The notes below the pieces were generated by a model. That model ran no database searches and was not told the DNA's origin. It was given only the letters and a program-made list of their open reading frames with translations. A stretch of 64,000 nt of DNA from DATCYX01 sp963714425 (GTDB lineage Bacteria > Chloroflexota > Anaerolineae > Anaerolineales > UBA4823). The DNA lies in contig CAVQOI010000004.1 of assembly GCA_963714425.1 (NCBI GenBank), positions 434,001 to 498,000 of the forward strand, written 5' to 3'. Of this stretch, positions 52,327 through 61,869 are shown in pieces; position 1 is the first letter of the stretch; the number at the start of each line of letters is the position of its first letter. The translations under genes and the position numbers were made by a program.

Positions 52327-53355
52327 ATGAGACGCTGGCAGTTCTGGCTGGGCGTAGGGATCAGTCTGGGTTTCCTCTATCTGGCTTTACGCGGCTTGCA
52401 TCTCGATGACCTGGGCGCTTCCTTAAAGCAGGCGAACTACTGGTGGCTGATCCCCGGTGTTGGTGTGTATTTCCTTGGCGTCTGGGCGCGTGCCTGGCGC
52501 TGGCACTATCTTCTACGTCCGGTCAAGCCTGTGCCCACATCCGCAATGTTCCCCATCGTTGCCATTGGATATATGGGCAATAACATCTACCCTGCTCGTG
52601 CTGGTGAAGTGCTCCGTGCGGTCGTACTCAAGCGCCGCCATTCTATCCCGATTTCCGCCTCACTAGCGACAATCATCGTGGAGCGCGTTTTCGATGGCGT
52701 GGTAATGCTCGCATTTGTTTTCATCAACCTGCCAGAGCTGGCTCGCCTGACCGCCGATTCAGGTTTTATCGGGAATATACAAACCCTGGCGCTGTGGGGC
52801 ACCGCCGCCTTCACTGGCGCGCTGGTAGTGTTTCTGTTAGCCGCCATGTTCCCCTTCCAGGCGGAGGCTATCCTGAGTTCCATTATCCAGCGGCTGCTAC
52901 CCGAACGCTTGAGGGAGCGTGCCCTCGACCTTGGTCAGCGTTTCCTGGGCGGCTTACAGGCGCTGCGCTCGCCGCGTGAAGCCGTCATGGTCTTTCTCAC
53001 TTCGATTGTGATCTGGCTGCTGGAAACAGGGAAATACTGGTTCGTGATGCACGCTTTCCCGTTCCAGGTCAGTTTTTTCGCGCTGATGCTGATGAATGGC
53101 ATCGTCAATCTCGCCACCACGATCCCGTCAGCGCCGGGTTATGTGGGTACTTTCGACGCCCCAGGGATTGCAGTGCTCTCCGCCTATGGTGTCGAACGCG
53201 CCCTCGCAGCGGCATACACGTTAGTGCTGCACGTCGCATTGTGGCTTCCCATCACTGCCCTGGGGGCATATTACTTCATCAAAGAGGGATTGAAGTGGGA
53301 AGAGGGGTTGAAGCGCTTGAATCCAACCGTACCCGAACAGGGACAGGAAAGTTGA
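52327..53355 (+). CDS. Lysylphosphatidylglycerol synthase TM-region/UPF0104 family protein
   Basis: A 342-residue integral membrane protein with eight or so segments and the family's start FWLGVGISLGFLYLALRGLHLDDLGASLKQANYWWL. Other conserved parts are GYMGNNIYPARAGEVLRAVVLKRRH and NLATTIPSAPGYVGTFDAPG. This is the flippase domain of MprF, found alone in many bacteria where it may flip lipid-linked sugars. The ATG at 52327 is chosen over 52318 because a TAGAAT promoter element covers the earlier one. It heads a run of three genes. Confidence 0.87.
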   Translation: MRRWQFWLGVGISLGFLYLALRGLHLDDLGASLKQANYWWLIPGVGVYFLGVWARAWRWHYLLRPVKPVPTSAMFPIVAIGYMGNNIYPARAGEVLRAVVLKRRHSIPISASLATIIVERVFDGVVMLAFVFINLPELARLTADSGFIGNIQTLALWGTAAFTGALVVFLLAAMFPFQAEAILSSIIQRLLPERLRERALDLGQRFLGGLQALRSPREAVMVFLTSIVIWLLETGKYWFVMHAFPFQVSFFALMLMNGIVNLATTIPSAPGYVGTFDAPGIAVLSAYGVERALAAAYTLVLHVALWLPITALGAYYFIKEGLKWEEGLKRLNPTVPEQGQES

Positions 53356-53362
53356 TCACGCT

Positions 53363-54670
53363 ATGAAAAACATCGCCATCCTCGGGGCGGGTATCGGAGG
53401 CTTGTCCGCTGCCTATGACCTGGCTGGCGCCGGTCATCAGGTGACCGTGTACGAAGCTGCCCAGGCGGTTGGAGGACTGGCGGCAGGGTTCAAAGATACG
53501 CACTGGGACTGGCACCTGGAGCGCTATTACCATCATTGGTTCACCACCGACCGACACATCCTCGGTTTGATTGACGAATTGGGCTGGAGAGAGCAGGTGA
53601 TTATCAAGCGGCCCTATACCGTGGTGTATTGGGAGGGAAAGTTCTATCCCTTCGATTCGATCTTCACCAATATCCCTCTGTTTATCCTGCGCCGCTTCCC
53701 CCTGCCCGATGCCATCCGCTACGGGCTGGCAGGCGCTTATCTCCGCTTCACCCCCTGGTGGCAACCCTTGGAAAAGCATACTGCTGCGGATTGGACACGG
53801 CGCTGGTTTGGGAAGCGTGTCTACGAGCTGCAATGGAAGCCGCTGCTCGTCAGCAAGTTCGGTGAGAATTTTGCCGAGCGAGTGAATATGGCTTGGCTTT
53901 GGGCGCGGCTGAAAGCCCGCAGCACTCGCCTGGGCACTTTCGAGGGGGGTTTTCAGGCTTTCGCCGACCAGCTTGCCGGGCACCTGCAGCACATGGGAGT
54001 GCGCATCCATCTCTCCACGCCCATCAACCGCATCGAGCCGCAGGCTGCAGGTCTGTTGACCTTGACGACGCCCTCAGGTCCGGCCCAGTTTGACCAATGT
54101 CTCGTGACCACCAGCCCGGCTTTGCTGGCGCGCCTGGTACCTACGCTTCCAGCTGAATACTTGAGTGGCCTGCTCAAGCTGAAAAGCATGGGCGCGGTCG
54201 TAATGGTTCTGGCCCTCAAACAGCGTCTCTCTGAGGAAGGCTATTACTGGTACAACTTGCCAAAGGCAGCTGGTTTCCCCTTCCTGGCTTTAGTGGAACA
54301 CACCAATTTCCTTCCTCCAGAACACTATGGCGGGGATCATTTGATCTATGCTGGCGACTATTTGGAGACAGATCATGAATATTTCCAGCTCACCCAGGAC
54401 GAGCTCGTAGAGCGTTTCATCCAGGTATTGCCACGCTTTAATCCCAATTTCAAACCGGATTGGGTGCGAAAAACCTGGCTCTTCCGTACAGAATACGCCC
54501 AGCCTGTACCCTTTGTGAACCACTCGGAGAGCATCCCCTCGATCGAGACGCCGATCCCGGGTCTCTACTTTGCCAGCATGAGCCAGGTCTATCCCTGGGA
54601 TCGGGGGACGAACTTCGCAGTGGAGATCGGCAGGCGGGCGGCGAACCTGATGATTGGGAGTCCATCATGA
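53363..54670 (+). CDS. NAD(P)/FAD-dependent oxidoreductase (protoporphyrinogen oxidase-like)
   Basis: A 435-residue flavoprotein with the FAD motif ILGAGIGGLSAAYDLAGAGHQVTVYEA and the family's second block LERYYHHWF. The C-terminal signature is PGLYFASMSQVYPWDRGTNFAVEIGR. It belongs to the amine-oxidase/UDP-galactopyranose-mutase-like set found in sugar or lipid clusters. It starts 7 bases after the flippase gene and overlaps the next gene by 4 bases (ATGA), so the three form an operon. The substrate is not evident. Confidence 0.85.
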   Translation: MKNIAILGAGIGGLSAAYDLAGAGHQVTVYEAAQAVGGLAAGFKDTHWDWHLERYYHHWFTTDRHILGLIDELGWREQVIIKRPYTVVYWEGKFYPFDSIFTNIPLFILRRFPLPDAIRYGLAGAYLRFTPWWQPLEKHTAADWTRRWFGKRVYELQWKPLLVSKFGENFAERVNMAWLWARLKARSTRLGTFEGGFQAFADQLAGHLQHMGVRIHLSTPINRIEPQAAGLLTLTTPSGPAQFDQCLVTTSPALLARLVPTLPAEYLSGLLKLKSMGAVVMVLALKQRLSEEGYYWYNLPKAAGFPFLALVEHTNFLPPEHYGGDHLIYAGDYLETDHEYFQLTQDELVERFIQVLPRFNPNFKPDWVRKTWLFRTEYAQPVPFVNHSESIPSIETPIPGLYFASMSQVYPWDRGTNFAVEIGRRAANLMIGSPS

Positions 54671-55092
54671 ACCCTCAACTGCTTGCACTCCTCACCGCCA
54701 TGGCTTGGGGTATTGGCGGCTACTTCGAGAAGAAAGGCCTGCACTTGGGAAATCTCACCCCGCAAGCGGGCATCACCATCCGCACTGCGGTAGCGCTGCT
54801 CATTTTGAGCGCCGTGAGCTTCCCGCAATGGAAAACCATACCACAGGCTGGACCGAAAGCTCTAACCATGATGGTTCTCGGTGGGGGAGTGGTAGCTGGT
54901 GCTGTGGGCATGTTGTGCTTTTATGCTGCTCTGAAAGGGGCTCCGCTCGGTAAGGTCATGCCGATCGCATTCACTTCCCCGCTATTCGGAGCGATGATGG
55001 GGTTAGCATTTGGTGGCGAGCCACTCACCTGGCAGACTGCCATCGGTACTCTGATGACCATAGGTGGTATCGTATTGCTCACAGCGAATTGA
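54667..55092 (+). CDS. Small EamA-type membrane transporter
   Basis: A 141-residue protein with four or five membrane segments, the size of half an EamA transporter, so it probably works as a dimer like SMR proteins. It has AMAWGIGGYFEKKGLHLG and APLGKVMPIAFTSPLFGAMMGLAFGGEPLTW. Overlap with the oxidoreductase gene (ATGA) implies coupled translation. A role in moving a lipid-linked product across the membrane is possible. Confidence 0.82.
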   Translation: MNPQLLALLTAMAWGIGGYFEKKGLHLGNLTPQAGITIRTAVALLILSAVSFPQWKTIPQAGPKALTMMVLGGGVVAGAVGMLCFYAALKGAPLGKVMPIAFTSPLFGAMMGLAFGGEPLTWQTAIGTLMTIGGIVLLTAN

Positions 55093-55151
55093 CCCGTTGT
55101 ACAAATTTTGAGGTCATGGTGTCAGTGGCGTAACTCTGGGGGATTTACTTG

Positions 55152-55157
55152 TACAAT
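55152..55157 (+). promoter_or_regulatory. -10 element at the THUMP-like methyltransferase gene (leaderless mRNA predicted)
   Basis: TACAAT ends 6 bases before GTG 55164. A TTG at 55149 would lie upstream of the transcription start. Confidence 0.4.
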
Positions 55158-55163
55158 AGGGGG

Positions 55164-56345
55164 GTGGAAACAGCCATATTTCAAGCGTTGTTGTCCCCAG
55201 CCGGGCAAGAGGTGATCCATACTGCTGAGAGCCTCTCCCCTCGCGAGGAATTGTTCCTTTCCTTATTCACAACGCTGAGCAAACGCTATCCAATAGAGCT
55301 CGCCAGAGCTGCCCTCGGAATCGCCATCCTGCGTTCCGAGGCTGCGAACAAGTTCCCCTTCGCAGAGAAGCTTTATTTAACTCGTGAAGCGCTGGAGCAA
55401 GCCTCTTCTTGGGAAGTCTCCAATTACCGCGCGCAACGATACCGGGGGTATTCCCACCTGCTTGATCTCGGCTGCTCCGTGGGAGCCGATACGCTTGCGC
55501 TGGCGCAGATCGCACCCACAACCGGCTTCGACCGCCACCCGCTGCGGCTGGCGATGGCCCGTGCAAATGCTCACGCCCTGGAATCGGGCAGGAATGCTGG
55601 ATTCGTCCAGGCCGATCTCACTGCCCCACTTCCAGTTTCGTTTATCCCTTCAAGAACAGGCCTCTTTTTCGACCCTGCCCGCAGGGGGAGTGGAAGGCGC
55701 CTCTATTCAGTCAGGCAGTATCAGCCACCACTGGAGGTCATCCGAAACTGGCTTTCCGTCTACCCATCCCTTGGGGTGAAAATCTCGCCAGGGGTTAATC
55801 TGGAAGAGCTCAGAGAATACGACACCGAAATTGAATTCATCTCCCTGCGTGGTGAGCTAAAGGAAGCTGCCTTGTGGTTTGGACCCCTCAAGACCACCAC
55901 CCGGCGAGCAACATTACTCCCTGGTGGGCACACGCTCACTGAGCAAGAGAACCCTGAAAAGCGGCTGCCACTTGACGAGCCTCGCCGCTACCTGTACGAA
56001 CCCGACCCGGCAGTGCTGCGTGCCGGATTGGTCGCCGCACTCGGGACACAATTAGACGCCGCGCAGCTCGACGCCGACATCGCCTACCTGACGAGCGAGC
56101 GTCAAATAGCATCCCCCTTCGCCCGCGTTTGGGCTGTGCAGGCGTGGTTCCCCTTCCAGCTCAAGCGTTTGCGTGCCTACCTCAGGCAGCGTGGAGTGGG
56201 CCGTGTGATTGTGAAGAAGCGCGGCTCGCCTCTCGACCCACAGGAGCTGGTCTCTGCACTGAAGTTATCTGGCGATCTGGAGTGCACAATCTTCCTCACC
56301 CACCTGCGTGGCAAGCCCATTGTCGTGATCGCGGATCAGGCTTGA
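55164..56345 (+). CDS. SAM-dependent methyltransferase with C-terminal THUMP-like domain
   Basis: A 393-residue protein. The Rossmann methyltransferase domain (~90-240) has the SAM motif LLDLGCSVGADTLALAQ and the active-site block FFDPARR. The C-terminal THUMP-like domain (~290-393) carries RLRAYLRQRGVGRVIVKKRGSPLDPQEL. Such proteins probably modify RNA, but no target is proven. The start is taken as GTG 55164, just after a TACAAT promoter element. Its end overlaps the convergent lipoprotein gene by 10 bases. Confidence 0.85.
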   Translation: METAIFQALLSPAGQEVIHTAESLSPREELFLSLFTTLSKRYPIELARAALGIAILRSEAANKFPFAEKLYLTREALEQASSWEVSNYRAQRYRGYSHLLDLGCSVGADTLALAQIAPTTGFDRHPLRLAMARANAHALESGRNAGFVQADLTAPLPVSFIPSRTGLFFDPARRGSGRRLYSVRQYQPPLEVIRNWLSVYPSLGVKISPGVNLEELREYDTEIEFISLRGELKEAALWFGPLKTTTRRATLLPGGHTLTEQENPEKRLPLDEPRRYLYEPDPAVLRAGLVAALGTQLDAAQLDADIAYLTSERQIASPFARVWAVQAWFPFQLKRLRAYLRQRGVGRVIVKKRGSPLDPQELVSALKLSGDLECTIFLTHLRGKPIVVIADQA

Positions 56346-57130
56346 CCCCGCTTCTTGCGTGCATCTACCAAACGCCACAACAACCCGCTTCCCAAAAGCG
56401 CGCCAACGATTGAGAAAATCCATTCTATTCGGAAGAATGACTTGTGCCCCCGCGCCAGCAATACAAGGGTGTTTCCATCCATATCGCCCGTTTGGCTTTC
56501 AGCCGGTGCTTGCATCCCTACGCTTTCGCTGGTGGCTGTGAGTTGTGTTGGTTCGAGCGTGTTTATCTCCCAGACGACTGTTTTATCCGAGACTACTGTT
56601 TGAGAGACCTGGATCGTAGAAGGTACGTTCAGGGCTTGCCCGTCTACCCTGCCTGGCAAACCCACGCGCAATTCCCGCACTAATTCCGGCACTAAAAGTT
56701 CAATGCGTAGCTCATAATCCACACCCAGGAGATCTTCATTGACCTGCAGCGGTGCAAATATTACCCATTGCGCCAAGAATGGGATGCAGCTGAGAGCATC
56801 TTCCAGCTCCCCATACGTGGAGAAATCAACGCTTGCTCGATATCCTTGCGCATCCTCCTGGACAAGATAAGGTTGTTTGCGAACGTCGATGCAAGACGCA
56901 ATCCCCTCGGTAAACAGAGTATCGATGACAGGCGTCATGCCTTCCGATTTCCTCTGATCGATACTTCGATTCGACTCTAAGACAACAAGCCGCACCTGCC
57001 CGGACAAATCCTCGTTGACTTCAACCTCCAGCCGTTCAACCCATACCTCTGGGACAGGACCACAGCCGGCAAGGTGAATACCCACCAGGACGATCAGTGT
57101 CAGCAATTGACCAGCAAACCGTATGTTCAT
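56336..57130 (-). CDS. LppM-like lipoprotein (DUF3153-like)
   Basis: A 264-residue lipoprotein. The lipobox is HLAGC near residue 23. The mature domain is a beta-rich fold with EVWVERLEVEVNEDLSGQVRLVVLE, and the C-terminal end has a membrane segment (IEWIFSIVGALLGSGLLWRLV) followed by a basic tail. That layout matches the LppM/DUF3153 family, whose role is not firmly known. It is divergent from the PLD gene. Confidence 0.75.
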   Translation of the reverse strand: MNIRFAGQLLTLIVLVGIHLAGCGPVPEVWVERLEVEVNEDLSGQVRLVVLESNRSIDQRKSEGMTPVIDTLFTEGIASCIDVRKQPYLVQEDAQGYRASVDFSTYGELEDALSCIPFLAQWVIFAPLQVNEDLLGVDYELRIELLVPELVRELRVGLPGRVDGQALNVPSTIQVSQTVVSDKTVVWEINTLEPTQLTATSESVGMQAPAESQTGDMDGNTLVLLARGHKSFFRIEWIFSIVGALLGSGLLWRLVDARKKRGQA

Positions 57131-57208
57131 AATCGGATAACTTATACCAATATACAGAAAATTAGCAGTGGAGTCAATCTATTCGTTTATTTGCATCTAC
57201 CTGCGTGC

Positions 57209-57214
57209 TATAAT
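57209..57214 (+). promoter_or_regulatory. -10 element of the PLD-like gene
   Basis: TATAAT lies 52 bases before the ATG at 57266 in the 135-base divergent gap. No -35 at ideal spacing is apparent. Confidence 0.4.
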
Positions 57215-57265
57215 GGCTAACAGCCCGACTGCCTGGGTTGAAATCATGGTTTTGCCGATCTTTGC

Positions 57266-58378
57266 ATGAGCTCCAAACGCGCTTCACGCCGTTCATCTCG
57301 CCCCGTGCCAGTTGCAGCCGGCGCGACCCTGGCTCTTGCAGTATTAGCACTGGTATTCTTTATATACCGCTCTATTACCGGGGACTTACAGCCCACACCT
57401 GCTACTCCAGAGCAGCATACATCGGGGGCAGGTTGGTGGAGTGTTCACTTCAGCGAGCCTGGCGGACCAAACGCAGAAAGCCTGCGGGGCGGACCAGATG
57501 CAGCCCTGGCAGGCGCCATTGACATGGCTCGGTTAAGCGTGGATGTTGCTGCGTACGATCTGGATCTGTGGAGCGTGCGAGATTCTCTGCTCGCTGCCCA
57601 GCGCCGCGGTGTGGTTGTGCGCATGGTCACAGAGAGTGACAATATCGATACCCGCGAGATCCAGCAGATTATGGATGCCGGCATCCAGGTGCTCGGTGAC
57701 CGGCGCGAAGGTCTGATGCATAACAAGTTTACGATCATTGACGGTCTGGAGGTATGGACAGGCTCGATGAACTACACCATCAACGGCGCTTACCGCAACG
57801 ATAACAACCTGCTGCGTATCCGCTCGGCGCAAGTCGCAAATAACTTCACGACCGAATTTGAAGAGATGTTTGTTGATGATCGCTTCGGTTCCGGCTCCCC
57901 GGCAAACACCCCATATCCCCGCCTGACGGTGGATGGTATCCCGGTAGAAATCTACTTCTCTCCCGATGATGGTGTGGCTGACCGTTTAGTGGAGCTGATC
58001 ATGGGCGCCAAGGAAAGCATCCATTTTATGGCGTTTGCTTTCACCTCCGACGATATCGCCGGTGCAATGCTCAGCCGGGCTGATGCGGGTGTTACCGTGT
58101 CCGGCGTGTTTGAGTTTACCCAGGTCAAGGCCAACCAGGGCGACGAATACCTGCGTCTGAAGGATGCTGGCCTGGATGTGCGCTTGGACGGCAATTCACG
58201 CAACATGCACCACAAAGTAATCCTCATCGATGGAAAAATACTTATCACAGGCTCGTATAATTTCAGCAATAACGCTGAAAATTCCAATGATGAGAATGTT
58301 ATTATTATCTTCAACTCCGCAATTACCACCCAGTACTTACAGGAGTTCCACCGGGTCTACGCGCTGGCGCAGAATTGA
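57266..58378 (+). CDS. Secreted phospholipase D-like protein with two HKD motifs
   Basis: A 370-residue protein with an N-terminal membrane anchor (~19-35). Two PLD domains follow, each with HxK(x4)D: HNKFTIID (~152) and HHKVILID (~313). The second is followed by GSYNFSNNAENSNDEN, the GSxNxxx(N)E/D pattern of the PLDc_2 group, which includes Nuc-type nucleases. Both motifs are complete, so it should be active on phosphodiesters outside the membrane; nucleic acid or lipid are both possible. The HerA-like ATPase follows 40 bases later. Confidence 0.87.
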   Translation: MSSKRASRRSSRPVPVAAGATLALAVLALVFFIYRSITGDLQPTPATPEQHTSGAGWWSVHFSEPGGPNAESLRGGPDAALAGAIDMARLSVDVAAYDLDLWSVRDSLLAAQRRGVVVRMVTESDNIDTREIQQIMDAGIQVLGDRREGLMHNKFTIIDGLEVWTGSMNYTINGAYRNDNNLLRIRSAQVANNFTTEFEEMFVDDRFGSGSPANTPYPRLTVDGIPVEIYFSPDDGVADRLVELIMGAKESIHFMAFAFTSDDIAGAMLSRADAGVTVSGVFEFTQVKANQGDEYLRLKDAGLDVRLDGNSRNMHHKVILIDGKILITGSYNFSNNAENSNDENVIIIFNSAITTQYLQEFHRVYALAQN

Positions 58379-58418
58379 GCCATCCGGCTTGTCGTAGATA
58401 ATATTGGAGATGAACCTT

Positions 58419-60911
58419 ATGGAACCTGAAAATTTTTACCTCGGTAGAGTATTCGACCCGCAATCTGGCAACACTAGCGACCAGCCTTTGCTTTATGACC
58501 CCGCCGATCTGACCACCCACGCGGTGGTCGTCGGGATGACTGGATCGGGAAAAACCGGTTTGTGCATCGACCTCTTGGAAGAGGCGGCCTTGCAGGGAAT
58601 CCCCGCCTTGATGATCGATCCTAAAGGCGATATCACCAATACGCTGCTGCACTTTCCCGACCTGCTCCCTGCGGATTTCGAGCCCTGGATTAACCCAGAT
58701 CAAGCTAGGCGGGATGGTAAGTCCGTGGAACAGGCTGCGGGCGATGCCGCAAATCTTTGGCGGAACGGGCTATCTAAATGGGAAATTGCTCCAGAGCGAG
58801 TGCGCAGCTTGCAGGACAGCGCTCAGTTCTGTGTCTACACCCCCGGCTCAGACGCCGGTATCCCGGTGAGTATCCTGGCATCACTGAAGCGTCCGCCCAT
58901 TGTCTGGGCAGAAAACCGGGAGGCTTTGCGGGAAAAAATTAGCGATACCGTTACCGCTCTGCTGGGCCTAGTGGGGTTGACTGATATCGATCCCGTGCGC
59001 TCGCGCGAGCATATCCTGCTGAGTAATATCTTTGAAACCGCCTGGAGTGCCGATAAAGACCTGGATTTGGGCGAGCTCATCCTGCAAACCCAGTCACCGC
59101 CTTTCAGCAAGCTGGGCGTCTTCGATGTCAATGCCTTCTTCCCCGAGAAAGACCGCTTTGAGCTGGCCATGCTGCTCAACAACATCCTGGCATCTCCGTC
59201 CTTCCAGGTGTGGATCGAGGGCGAGCCGCTGGATATCCCCACTATGTTGTACACCCCTGATGGCCGTCCACGCCACAGTGTGTTCTACATAGCCCACTTA
59301 AGCGAATCGGAGCGCATGTTCTTCGTCACTCTGCTCTATGCCGCAGTGGAAGCCTGGATGCGCTCACAGACCGGGACCACATCGCTGCGGGCGATCTTGT
59401 ATTTTGATGAAATCTTTGGATACCTGCCGCCCACACGAAATCCACCATCCAAGCAGCCAATGCTGCGCATGCTCAAACAAGCCCGCGCTTTTGGCGTAGG
59501 CCAGGTCCTGGTGACGCAGAACCCAGTAGACCTGGATTACAAAGCCCTCTCCAATGCTGGAACCTGGCTTATCGGCAAGTTGCAAACCGACCAGGACAAG
59601 GAACGCCTGCTGGACGGCCTACAAAGCGCCCTGAGCGGTGGCATGGATCGCAGCGAGTATGACCGGCTTATCTCTACCCTGGGGAAGCGCGTTTTCCTAC
59701 TTCACAACGTGCATGCCAAAGGCGCCCAACTCATGCAGACTCGCTGGGCGATGAACTTCCTTGCAGGTCCTCTCACCCGCACCCAGATCCCCGCGCTCAA
59801 CGCGTTAGCCAGGAGCGAGGGACCTGCATCCATAAACGCTCAGCCCGAAATCAAGACAATCGAGAGCATTACGAGCAGCCCGCCACCCGCAGAAGATGAA
59901 GGCATCGCATCGCTGACGAGCACCCGCCCGCCGGTGCCAACTGGCACTCGGGAATTCTTCCTGCCCAACAACCTGACTTTCACCCAGGCTTTCAAGGACA
60001 CAGGCCGACCTGATCCGGATCAGGCCTCCTGGCAAGGGCTGGTTTATCGCCCGGTGATCCTGGCTCAGGCTCACGTGCGATTCCTAAACCGGAAATACAA
60101 TCTGGATTACGAGATGCACAAAACCATCCTGGCGATGCAGCCCGACCGCCGCGGGTTTATCCGCTGGGAGGAGCACAGCGCGCCCGCAGTGGATCTCGCA
60201 AGCCTGGACAATGCGCCCGATCCGCGGGCGCGTTTCGGGGCAGTGGATGCGCCAATCTCCGACGCCAAATTGATGGCGGGCTTAGAAAAAGATTTCCAGG
60301 ATTGGGTCTACCGGGAAGCTAAGGTGAGCGTGCGTGCAAACGAGGCGTTGAAGCTATACGCTGGGCCTCAGGTATCTCAGGCGGAATTCCTCACCGCATG
60401 CGCCCAAGCAGCCCGTGATGGACGCGATGCCGAGACACGCAAGGTCGCGGCTACCTACGACAAGAAGATTGATGCCCTCCAGGACAAGCTCACCCGCGAG
60501 GAACGCGAGCTTTCCCGCGACGAAACCGAATTATCGCAGCGCAAGATGGAAGAAGGCGGTACTCACCTTCAAAACGTAGCCAGCGTGCTTGGTTTTGGTC
60601 GCAAGCGCAGCCTGACCACCTCGCTAACCAAACGTCGCCAGACCGCAGCTGCCAAGGCAGATGTGGAAGAATCTCTAGCGACCATCGAAGACTACAAGCG
60701 CCAGATCGCTGAATTAGAGAAAGAAAAGACGGAAGCTCTTGAGGAAGTGAGCGATCGTTGGGCAGAGAGCACCAACCAGATCAGTGAGATACCCGTCACT
60801 CCTCTGAAAAAAGACGTTCTTCTAGACTTGTACGGTGTTGCATGGTTGCCTTATCACATCGTCCAACTGGGAGAAGAAGTTATCGAGCTGCCCGGTTATC
60901 AGACAGCCTGA
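58419..60911 (+). CDS. HerA/FtsK-like ATPase with C-terminal coiled coil
   Basis: An 830-residue cytoplasmic ATPase. The Walker A is VVGMTGSGKTGL (residues ~38-50), followed by a PALMIDPKGDI strand, and the Walker B is AILYFDEIFGYLP (~330). The C-terminal region (~670-790) is a long charged coiled coil (DALQDKLTREERELSRDETELS). HerA-type ATPases pump DNA in repair or defence, but the members with this layout in Chloroflexota have no proven role. The ATG at 58419 has a GGAG site 8 bases upstream. It may be co-transcribed with the PLD-like gene. Confidence 0.83.
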   Translation: MEPENFYLGRVFDPQSGNTSDQPLLYDPADLTTHAVVVGMTGSGKTGLCIDLLEEAALQGIPALMIDPKGDITNTLLHFPDLLPADFEPWINPDQARRDGKSVEQAAGDAANLWRNGLSKWEIAPERVRSLQDSAQFCVYTPGSDAGIPVSILASLKRPPIVWAENREALREKISDTVTALLGLVGLTDIDPVRSREHILLSNIFETAWSADKDLDLGELILQTQSPPFSKLGVFDVNAFFPEKDRFELAMLLNNILASPSFQVWIEGEPLDIPTMLYTPDGRPRHSVFYIAHLSESERMFFVTLLYAAVEAWMRSQTGTTSLRAILYFDEIFGYLPPTRNPPSKQPMLRMLKQARAFGVGQVLVTQNPVDLDYKALSNAGTWLIGKLQTDQDKERLLDGLQSALSGGMDRSEYDRLISTLGKRVFLLHNVHAKGAQLMQTRWAMNFLAGPLTRTQIPALNALARSEGPASINAQPEIKTIESITSSPPPAEDEGIASLTSTRPPVPTGTREFFLPNNLTFTQAFKDTGRPDPDQASWQGLVYRPVILAQAHVRFLNRKYNLDYEMHKTILAMQPDRRGFIRWEEHSAPAVDLASLDNAPDPRARFGAVDAPISDAKLMAGLEKDFQDWVYREAKVSVRANEALKLYAGPQVSQAEFLTACAQAARDGRDAETRKVAATYDKKIDALQDKLTREERELSRDETELSQRKMEEGGTHLQNVASVLGFGRKRSLTTSLTKRRQTAAAKADVEESLATIEDYKRQIAELEKEKTEALEEVSDRWAESTNQISEIPVTPLKKDVLLDLYGVAWLPYHIVQLGEEVIELPGYQTA

Positions 60912-60965
60912 CGGGATACAATGCGACCATCTGTCCTGAGATCTGCAGTGGAGAAGGCTTCGTAA

Positions 60966-61394
60966 ATGTACACGGTCAGGAATATATTAAGACATAAAGG
61001 ATCCACTGTCTGGTCCGTCGGTCCGCAGGCGAGCATCTTCCAAGCGTTACACTTGATGGCCGAAAAGGAGATCGGTGCCCTGCTTGTGTTGCAAGACAAC
61101 CAGCTGGTGGGCATCTTCTCCGAGCGGGACTACGCCCGCAAACGCCTCCACCATTACGAGCCACCCCAGGATTTGCGCGTATCTGACTTAATGACTGAGG
61201 ATGTGATCACCGTACGCCTTGGTCAAAGCGTCGGGACATGCATGGCGCTGATGACTGAAAAACGTGTGCGCCACTTACCTGTCATAGAGGGCGAAAAACT
61301 GGTGGGCATTATCTCCATCGGGGATGTCGTCAAAGCCATCATCGAAGAGCAGCGCGAAGTGATTAACGAGCTAGGAGCCTTTCTTGGGCGATAA
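60966..61394 (+). CDS. CBS domain protein
   Basis: A 142-residue protein of two CBS domains, with KGSTVWSVGPQASIFQALHLMAEKEIGALLV and DLMTEDVITVRLGQSVGTCMALMTEKRVRHLPVIEGEKLVG. Such pairs bind adenosine nucleotides and act as energy sensors. It follows the HerA-like gene by 54 bases and overlaps the next gene by 11 bases. Confidence 0.9.
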   Translation: MYTVRNILRHKGSTVWSVGPQASIFQALHLMAEKEIGALLVLQDNQLVGIFSERDYARKRLHHYEPPQDLRVSDLMTEDVITVRLGQSVGTCMALMTEKRVRHLPVIEGEKLVGIISIGDVVKAIIEEQREVINELGAFLGR

Positions 61395-61869
61395 CGATGA
61401 TCGATTAAACACCATCGGCGTGCTAACCAGGCGAGAGGTCGAGGCGCGCATCCTGTCTCCCCTGCTGGAAGCATTTGGAAAGGAGTTCGGGCGGGAGCGC
61501 GTGCTTGAGATCACCAGACAGACGATCATCCAGATCGCTCAGGATCAGGGGGAACAACTCTCGCGCACCATGGGCGGCGATAGCTTGGCACACCTGGCAG
61601 ATTCGCTGGAAGACTGGAAGAAAGACGACGCCATGCAGATCGACATCCTGGAGCTAAATGATGCGCACTTTTCGTTTAATGTCACCCGCTGCCGCTATGC
61701 CGAAATGTACCAGGCGCTGGGGATCCCCGAGCTGGGAGCGCTGCTCTCGTGCAACCGCGATCAGGCGCTAATCCAGGGTTTCAACCCCCAGGCACGCCTG
61801 GAGCGCACCCAGACGATTATGGAGGGCGCTCCACTCTGCGATTTCCGCTATACATTGGACCATGAATAA
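61384..61869 (+). CDS. L-2-amino-thiazoline-4-carboxylic acid hydrolase-like protein
   Basis: A 161-residue single-domain protein of the L-2-amino-thiazoline-4-carboxylate hydrolase family, with LSPLLEAFGKEFGRERVLEIT in the N-terminal half and FNVTRCRYAEMYQALGIPELGALLSCNRDQALIQGFNP carrying the conserved Cys residues. The family is broad and most members lack known substrates. A TTG at 61384 gives the start; a GTG at 61420 is also possible. It overlaps surE by 8 bases. Confidence 0.78.
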   Translation: MGDNDDRLNTIGVLTRREVEARILSPLLEAFGKEFGRERVLEITRQTIIQIAQDQGEQLSRTMGGDSLAHLADSLEDWKKDDAMQIDILELNDAHFSFNVTRCRYAEMYQALGIPELGALLSCNRDQALIQGFNPQARLERTQTIMEGAPLCDFRYTLDHE

